This document shows, piece by piece, positions 58,459 through 64,000 of a stretch of 64,000 bases of DNA. The number at the start of each line of letters is the position of its first letter. Positions within the stretch are counted from its first letter, which is position 1. The DNA is from Antilocapra americana (Eukaryota > Chordata > Mammalia > Artiodactyla > Antilocapridae): NCBI GenBank assembly GCA_007570785.1, contig ML660774.1, forward strand, positions 4,004,201-4,068,200. The letters run 5' to 3'. Made by a program: the position numbers and the translations under genes. The notes beneath the pieces were generated by a model. That model worked only from the letters and a program-made list of their open reading frames with translations, made no database searches and was not told the origin of the DNA.

Positions 58459-58652
58459 TGTGTATGAAATTTCCTCAATCGTGTCCAACTCTTTGAGACC
58501 CCCTGGACTATATAGTCCATGGAATTCTCCAGGCCAGAATACTAGAGTGGGTAGCCTTTCCCTTCTCCAGGGCATCTTCCCAACCCAGGGATTGAACCCA
58601 GGTCTCCCACATTGCAGGCCGATCCTTTACCAGCTGAGCCACACGAGGGGGC
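58459..58652 (-). mobile_element. Bov-tA SINE
   Basis: Plus-strand order: ctcaatcgtgtccaactctt, ctccaggccagaatactaga, cttcccaacccagggattga, then the head gctgagccacacgagggggc. A GT run precedes it. Confidence 0.9.
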
Positions 58653-58962
58653 ATTATTATTGGCAAGCAGACAGTTCTACCTGAGACTTCTTATCTAGAT
58701 CAGTAAAGAACCTTTGCATTGCTGTATGTCTTCTCACATAGCATTGTGTTATTTTTTTCCTATAATACTCTCATCTTGTCCCCCAAAATAGCCTTAAAAC
58801 TTAGTGGCTTAGTTAAAGAATATTCCCAACATATGCACAAGACAGTAAAGACTAAATGAATGAGATGCAGTGCTTTGAGCACATTCATTCATTCATTCAC
58901 CCACATATCATAACGGACACCTTTTGGTGGCTTCCTGTGTTAGACACCACACCATTTGTTGG
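58653..58962. other. Unique DNA
   Basis: Contains a short attc repeat (58886-58898). Nothing else recognised. Confidence 0.4.
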
Positions 58963-59518
58963 TGATGAGAAGTGGATCTTAAAGAAGGGCTGAGCACTGA
59001 AGAATTCGTGTTTTTTATTTATGGTGCTGGAGAAGACTCTTGCCTGGAGAAGGAAATGGCAGCCCACCCCAGTATTCTCGCCTAGAGAATCCCATGGACA
59101 GAGGGGCCTGGTGGGCTACAGTCCCTGGTGGGCAAAGAGTCAGACACGACTGAGCAACTAAACAACAACAGAAGACTCTTGAGAATCCCTTAGACAGTAA
59201 GGAGATCAGACCAGTCAATCCTAAATGAAATCAACCCTGAATATACACTGGAAGGACTGATATTGAAGTTGAAGCTCCAGTAGTTTGGCCACCTGATGCA
59301 AAAAGCTGACTCATTGGAAAAGACCCTGATGCTGGGAAAGATTGAGAGCAGGAGGAAAAGAGGGCGGCAGAGGATGAGATGGTTGGATGGCACCACCAAC
59401 TCAATGGACATGAATCCGATCAAACTCCAGGAGATAGTAAAGGACAATGGAGCCTGGCATGCTGCAGTCCATGGGGTTGCTAAGAGTCGAACACAACTTA
59501 GCAATTCAACAACAACAA
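58963..59518 (+). mobile_element. BovB 3' end split by a nested SINE
   Basis: BovB C-terminal sequence (gggctgagcactgaagaatt, tggtgctggagaagactctt) is interrupted at 59043-59169 by a SINE and resumes gaatcccttagacagtaagg, ending gtcgaacacaacttagcaa followed by an AAC repeat. The coding frame is decayed. Confidence 0.93.
59031..59181 (+). mobile_element. 5'-truncated Bov-tA SINE nested in BovB
   Basis: The 12-base target agaagactcttg is duplicated perfectly (59031-59042 and 59170-59181) around gaaggaaatggcagcccacc, gcctggtgggctacagtccc and a tail ending gagcaactaaacaacaaca. The SINE lacks its tRNA head and is younger than the BovB host. Confidence 0.95.
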
Positions 59519-61139
59519 CAGAAATGAAAAATTAAATAAGTGACAGTCACTTTCAAATGGGATCAACGACTTTTGATCCATAAATAAAATAGTTTCAATG
59601 CAGCAAACATCTTTAACTTTAGATCAATCCTCTTTGAGGAAGGAACAACATATATGCCAGGTTAAGGGAAATTACGGAACCCAAGATGTTTGGGAAAATC
59701 GTGAATTCAGATTTAGAATTTAGTAGTATGCACTGCATTCAATGTAAAAAGGAATTTTTTTTTCAGTGATTTTTATCATTGTTTCTGGGAGAAAATTTCA
59801 ATTACATGTTGATGCATTGATGGTTTTTAACACATCTTAAGAAAGCGTTAGCAGAAGCAAGCTCCTTAAGTAGGGGGCAGGAGGAGGAAAAGAAACAACT
59901 AAAGGAAACTAAATCCAGATGTGTTTGTGCGTGTGTATGCCCGCAGGTTGGGGTAGCGTGGCTTCCCATGAATTTGTCATAATTTTATTTCTTATACTTC
60001 ACATACTTCATGCTCTGTATCCCTATAATCTTATTTATTTATAATACCAGCTGTTAGACTTGTAGAATAATTATCAAACTCCATGATTTTCATAATTTTG
60101 TTTTGCTCTGCTTTTCCACTTCCAAATTTATATACAAAAGCATCACATTGATTTTTTTTATATCAGATCTTAATTTGAAGCTCAGTTTCTCAGCACTTTT
60201 TCCAGTTTTCAAAATGCTAATATTAGTAAATCATGGGAGCTTTGAGAATAAAAGCCCTGGCATTCAAATCAGACAGTCGCAAAGAAGACACTTTGCCTGT
60301 ACAATGTTAAACAAAAGAGTTCCGAGAGGATTCCCAGATTTTGAAAATAAAAATGTATGTCACATGGTACATAGTTACACTAAAACTTATTCACCATTTA
60401 TCTATAATTCATATTGAACTGAGCATCCTGTAATTTATGTGGCAACCCCACGGTGTAGACCTAAATGAAATACAAAATCAAGATAAGTAGATTATGCATG
60501 AACTCTCCTGTCCATAAACAAACTATCAAAAGGAAAGTTACTAATTCATTAATATGAGTTTATTCTTATAGACTGAATTATATCTGCAGATTAGGGTTGT
60601 ATGGATAATACATCAAAAAGTCATATACTGAATAATTGCAGCATGAGATTATCTGCCTTAAATTGCTTTTAATAACACAGAAGAAGCCAAGGCTTCTTCA
60701 CAGGAGGCTTTGCATTTGAAACTAGAAAAATCATATCATGTGCATGTTTAAAGTAAATAACATCCAGCCCACATTTTGAAAAATATAATTCTATTATTAG
60801 AAAAATAACTATTAGAAAATAAGCTGGAATGATAGTCGGAGGAGAAAATAAATTTGATTATTTTGTTCTTTATTTTCTAGTTTCTCAGCTTTTAAAACCA
60901 CTTTAAAATAAAAAAGTCTCATGAAAAAGATGAGATTAAAAAGTTCCATGCTAACAGTTATTTACAAATAACTGGTTATTTAAAACATTTATAAATAACT
61001 GATATACACCTGGTTCTAATAACAGTAGACAATTAAATATTTTTATCTTTTGAACACTTAATCTTTTATCTTTTAATACTTGAAATTGTTATCCTTTATA
61101 TATTTTAGAAACTAAATATGAGTCAGTTAAAAAGCAAGG
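59519..61139. other. Unique AT-rich DNA, nothing recognised
   Basis: A 104-codon plus-strand frame (60103-60417) has no domain or splice support. Confidence 0.4.
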
Positions 61140-61330
61140 GATCTTGTTTAGAATCCAGTCCCGGAGTTAACACTTTATAGTTGTGTGTCCTTTATATGCT
61201 TTGGTTCTTTATCTGTAAAAGGTGGGCAATAATATTATCTAATTCAAAAGATGGTTTCTTAAGCATTTAATGAGTTAGAGTTCAGTGAGTATAAAATCCC
61301 TGACTTATTTTAAGTGCTATGTCAGTCTGA
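61140..61330 (-). repeat. MIR SINE
   Basis: Reverse MIR order: gttaacactttatagttgtg, ttctttatctgtaaaaggtg, gcaataatattatctaattc, aagcatttaatgagttagag. Confidence 0.75.
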
Positions 61331-61630
61331 ATGTCAGTTACTCTTTTCTGTGTGTGTACAATGAGATTTGCTTGTGTTTACTGTTGTTTTATTCTGTTGA
61401 GCTAGAGGCTGCCTGATTAATAAAATACTACAATACCCAAAGTTGTTGCTTGATCATTTTGGAAACAAACTCAAGGGGAATTGTGGTAATGGGAAAGCCC
61501 TGGAGAAAACGATAGCAACTATGATTTCAAAATTCCCCTTTCATAGATTCTTAGCAAGTGCCACAAACAAGTATTTAGCTGCTAGTAGCAACTTCCTGTT
61601 TGTGGCAGATTTGAAGTACCAACAGCAGAC
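61331..61630. other. Unique DNA
   Basis: An open frame starting at 61443 runs from here into the LTR that follows, so it is chimeric by chance. Confidence 0.4.
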
Positions 61631-62000
61631 TGTCTTAGCTCCAGTTATTGCAACAAAATGCCATAGTCTGAGACTTGAACAACAGGCATTTTTGTCTGCA
61701 GTGCTGGAGGTTGGAGAGCCCAAGATCATGGTGCCAGCAGGTTCAGTTATTAGTTCAGGCACTCTTCTTGACTTTCAGATGGCTGCTTCTTGCTATGTCC
61801 TCATGCAGTGGAGAGAGTAAGTTCTGGTGTCTCTTCCTTTTTTTTTTTCTTTCCCTTAAAGTATAGCAATCATGGGGGCTGCACCCTTGTAATCTTATCC
61901 AAATCTAATTATCTCCAAAGGGCCTGCCTACTAATACCGTCATATGGAGAGTTAGGGCTTCCATGTACAGAGTTTGATGAAACACAGTCAGCCCATAGCA
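61631..62000 (-). repeat. MLT1-type LTR (ERVL-MaLR), old, reverse orientation
   Basis: Complement of an MLT1 LTR: aacaaaatgccatagtctga, gtgctggaggttggagagcc, aagatcatggtgccagcagg, atctccaaagggcctgccta and the terminal cagcccatagca. It is a solo LTR. A T-run has grown near 61840. Confidence 0.82.
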
Positions 62001-62690
62001 CAGACCACTGCCATTTTGATTTAATGGATTCATACTAACCAGCCTTCTGCACCCAGAAGTTGACAGGGCTTGCCATGCTCCAAAAAGTGCAGGACATAAG
62101 AGAGCCACTTGCCTTTCATAAAGCCAGTGCTTTGTTTCTTGATTAGAGTTTTACCCTCGGGTTTTTGTTTATCCTTCCTGACCCGTCCCCACTTATTTTC
62201 TCCTCAAAATTAAAAGTTAGAAAAGAAAAATGATACTCTGAAAGCAATCAGGAGCAGTGGTTGCCTGTTATAACTGGATTTGATCCATTGTTACTTCTGT
62301 CTATATTATTGCATCAATATTGCCTCAAACAGATAGCATATGGCAGAGAGAAGAATAACTCATGATTTATATTCAGTCCAGCTGTGTGTATGTGATTCAT
62401 CCTCATATGGGGTTAAAAATAATTTCATGATCAGATTTAAACTTCATAGAGACATATGTTTACCTGTATCTCAGATGTGTTTAATATCTATTTTTTAACC
62501 AAATACACACATTTTACTTTTGGTAGTTAGAAGATTTGAAGACTATAATAAGTAGGTAGGAGAAGTGACTTTATCTTAGATTGAGAATAAAAAATTGATT
62601 ATTAAATCCCTCTCATGAATAGGAATATAAAAAATATAATTTATAACTAAATTCATATGAAAACAAAATATTTATCATTCTTAATAATAA
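62001..62690. other. Unique DNA, nothing recognised
   Basis: No signal found. Confidence 0.4.
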
Positions 62691-62896
62691 GTGAAAGTTG
62701 CTCAGTCATGCCTGACTCTTCATGACCCCATGGACTGTAGCTCACTAGGCTCCTCTGTCCATGGAATTCTCTAGGCCAGCATACCTAAGTGGATAGCCAT
62801 TCTATTCTCCAGGGCATCTTCCCAACCCCAGATTTGAATCCAGGTCTCCCACATTGCAGTTGGATTCTTTACTGTCTGAGCCACCAGGGAAACCCA
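62691..62896 (-). mobile_element. Bov-tA SINE
   Basis: Full-length in reverse: gtgaaagttgctcagtcatg, ctaggctcctctgtccatgg, cttcccaaccccagatttga, then the head ctgagccaccagggaaaccc. Confidence 0.95.
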
Positions 62897-63756
62897 TAAT
62901 AACTTAAGTGATATAGAAAAAAAAGACCAAAACCAAACAGGTGTATACCCATCTATTATGGCTTGCTATGTTTGTAACATTAAAAATAGATGTCATTAAT
63001 TTTACCAGGAAAGATTATTGTTTCTAAGTGGCTTCCATAAGAGAATCTGCTGAAGTTCATGAGTATATTTTTATAGTTTTACAAAGTGAACCTTAGGTTT
63101 AAAATATTTTTTTGAATAATTTTAATGTGTAATGGAACAAAAAACCATTTTATTGGTTTTGGACAGAACTACCTTTTTCTGGTTTAACATATTATGTTTA
63201 TTATTGAAACTATCCTTTAAATTAAAATATTACAAAACTAAAAGGATACTGCATTAGGAGTAAATATTCAATGGGAATGTAATTAGATTGAATTTTCACC
63301 TTCATTAAGCATATGGACAAATCAGATGTACATTTTCATTTCAAAAGTTTATTATAGGGAAAACACATAAATGTAATTATAAGCTCTCCCATTAATACAT
63401 CTTTGATTTCTTGCCATTCTGCATACATGTCCAAGTTCACATCTGTACAGGCCATTATCTTGAACTGAGTTCCTGCTTTAGGGCATATGGATTATTATTA
63501 TATTTGGAAGGCTTTCTATCATGTGCAGGCAAATATCCATAAGAGTTACATCAATGTTTATTTACCAAAATCTTTGAAAGTAAAGGCAGTTAATGAATTG
63601 AGGAACAAGGTAGGTATCCTTTAGAATTCACTGATTAAGATTTGTAATTTATCATCAGTCACTTTTAAAATAGATACTGTGGGCTGCCTTATGACAAGAC
63701 CTAGGATACAAGAGATTCAATAGATAACAACAAGGTTATTGCTTTTTTATATGCAA
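62897..63756. other. AT-rich unique DNA
   Basis: Nothing recognised. Confidence 0.45.
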
Positions 63757-64000
63757 GGTGCTGTGCTTAGTCGCTCGGTTGTGCATGGACTATAGTCTGC
63801 CAGGCTCCTCTATCCATGGGGATTCTCTAGGCAAGAATACTGGAGTGAGTTGCCATTCCTTTCCTCCAGGGGTTCTTCCCAACCCAGGGATCAAACCCAG
63901 GTCTCCTGCATTGCAGGCAGATTCTTCATTGTCTGAGCCACCAGGAAAGCCCAAGAATACTGGAGTGGGTAGCCTATTCCTTCTCTAGGGAATCTTCCTG
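63757..64000 (-). mobile_element. Dimeric Bov-tA SINE, cut by the window end
   Basis: It starts aaggtgctgtgcttagtcgc, reaches the first head gagccaccaggaaagccc at about 63935-63952 and continues into gaatactggagtgggtagcc of the second unit. About 18 bases (the tccgactctttgtgacccc segment) are missing after cggttgtg near 63785. Confidence 0.93.

Noticed and set aside
61443..61820. 125-codon plus-strand frame
   Set aside because: The second half is reverse-complement MLT1 LTR, so the frame is an accidental fusion with unique DNA.
1..64000. A new multi-gene system (defence, biosynthetic or mobile cassette)
   Set aside because: No adjacent intact genes, shared promoters or co-oriented frames exist. 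The content is that of a repeat-rich mammalian intron or intergenic region.

Overview
This window is non-coding or intronic DNA from a ruminant, most likely a bovid such as cattle, yak, sheep or goat. The diagnosis rests on repeats. There are eleven fragments of the RTE-clade LINE BovB. About seventeen copies or pieces of tRNA-Glu-derived Bov-tA/Bov-A2 SINEs are present, along with ruminant-type L1 3' ends. The DNA is AT-rich. I recognised no known gene, no CRISPR array, no stand-alone tRNA or rRNA, and nothing microbial. The open frames of 60-170 codons are almost all decayed BovB reverse transcriptase, SINE sequence read through by chance, or their opposite-strand shadows.

Layout. 0-12.6 kb: AT-rich unique DNA, a BovB copy (2.6-3.7 kb), an old L1 3' end (3.9-4.6 kb), several SINEs, MIRs and two old LTR-like blocks, and a small GC-richer island at 7.1-7.7 kb. 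12.6-23 kb: mostly unique, with a repeat-free block at 15.4-15.9 kb and an old L1 (18.7-20.4 kb) invaded by SINEs and abutted by BovB. 23-27 kb: an LTR-like repeat, then two BovB copies in inverted orientation. 27-33 kb: SINE-dense, including a dimeric SINE with a partial tandem duplication and a tight inverted SINE pair. 33.6-33.9 kb: an ancient RTE-like reverse-transcriptase fragment distinct from BovB. 35-40 kb: a BovB copy, an L1 3' end with a palindrome at its truncation point, and repeat-poor DNA. 40-49 kb: mostly unique, with one convincing candidate coding exon on the minus strand (47949-48065). 49-56 kb: an old interspersed repeat with a long alternating purine-pyrimidine tract, an L1 3' end, the longest BovB copy (53.0-55.4 kb, endonuclease to 3' end) and a Bov-A2 SINE with a perfect target-site duplication. 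56-64 kb: unique DNA, a BovB copy with a SINE nested inside it, an MLT1-type LTR and further SINEs.

The layout fits an intron or intergenic part of a large, gene-poor locus. If the minus-strand exon is real, the window lies inside a long gene transcribed leftwards; I could not name it. No operon-like or new multi-gene system is visible. The most useful leads are the candidate exons, the old RTE fragment, the inverted repeat pairs that could make double-stranded RNA, and several odd insertion junctions.

Repeat boundaries are by eye against remembered family consensus sequences and may be off by 10-30 bases. I ran no database or alignment.
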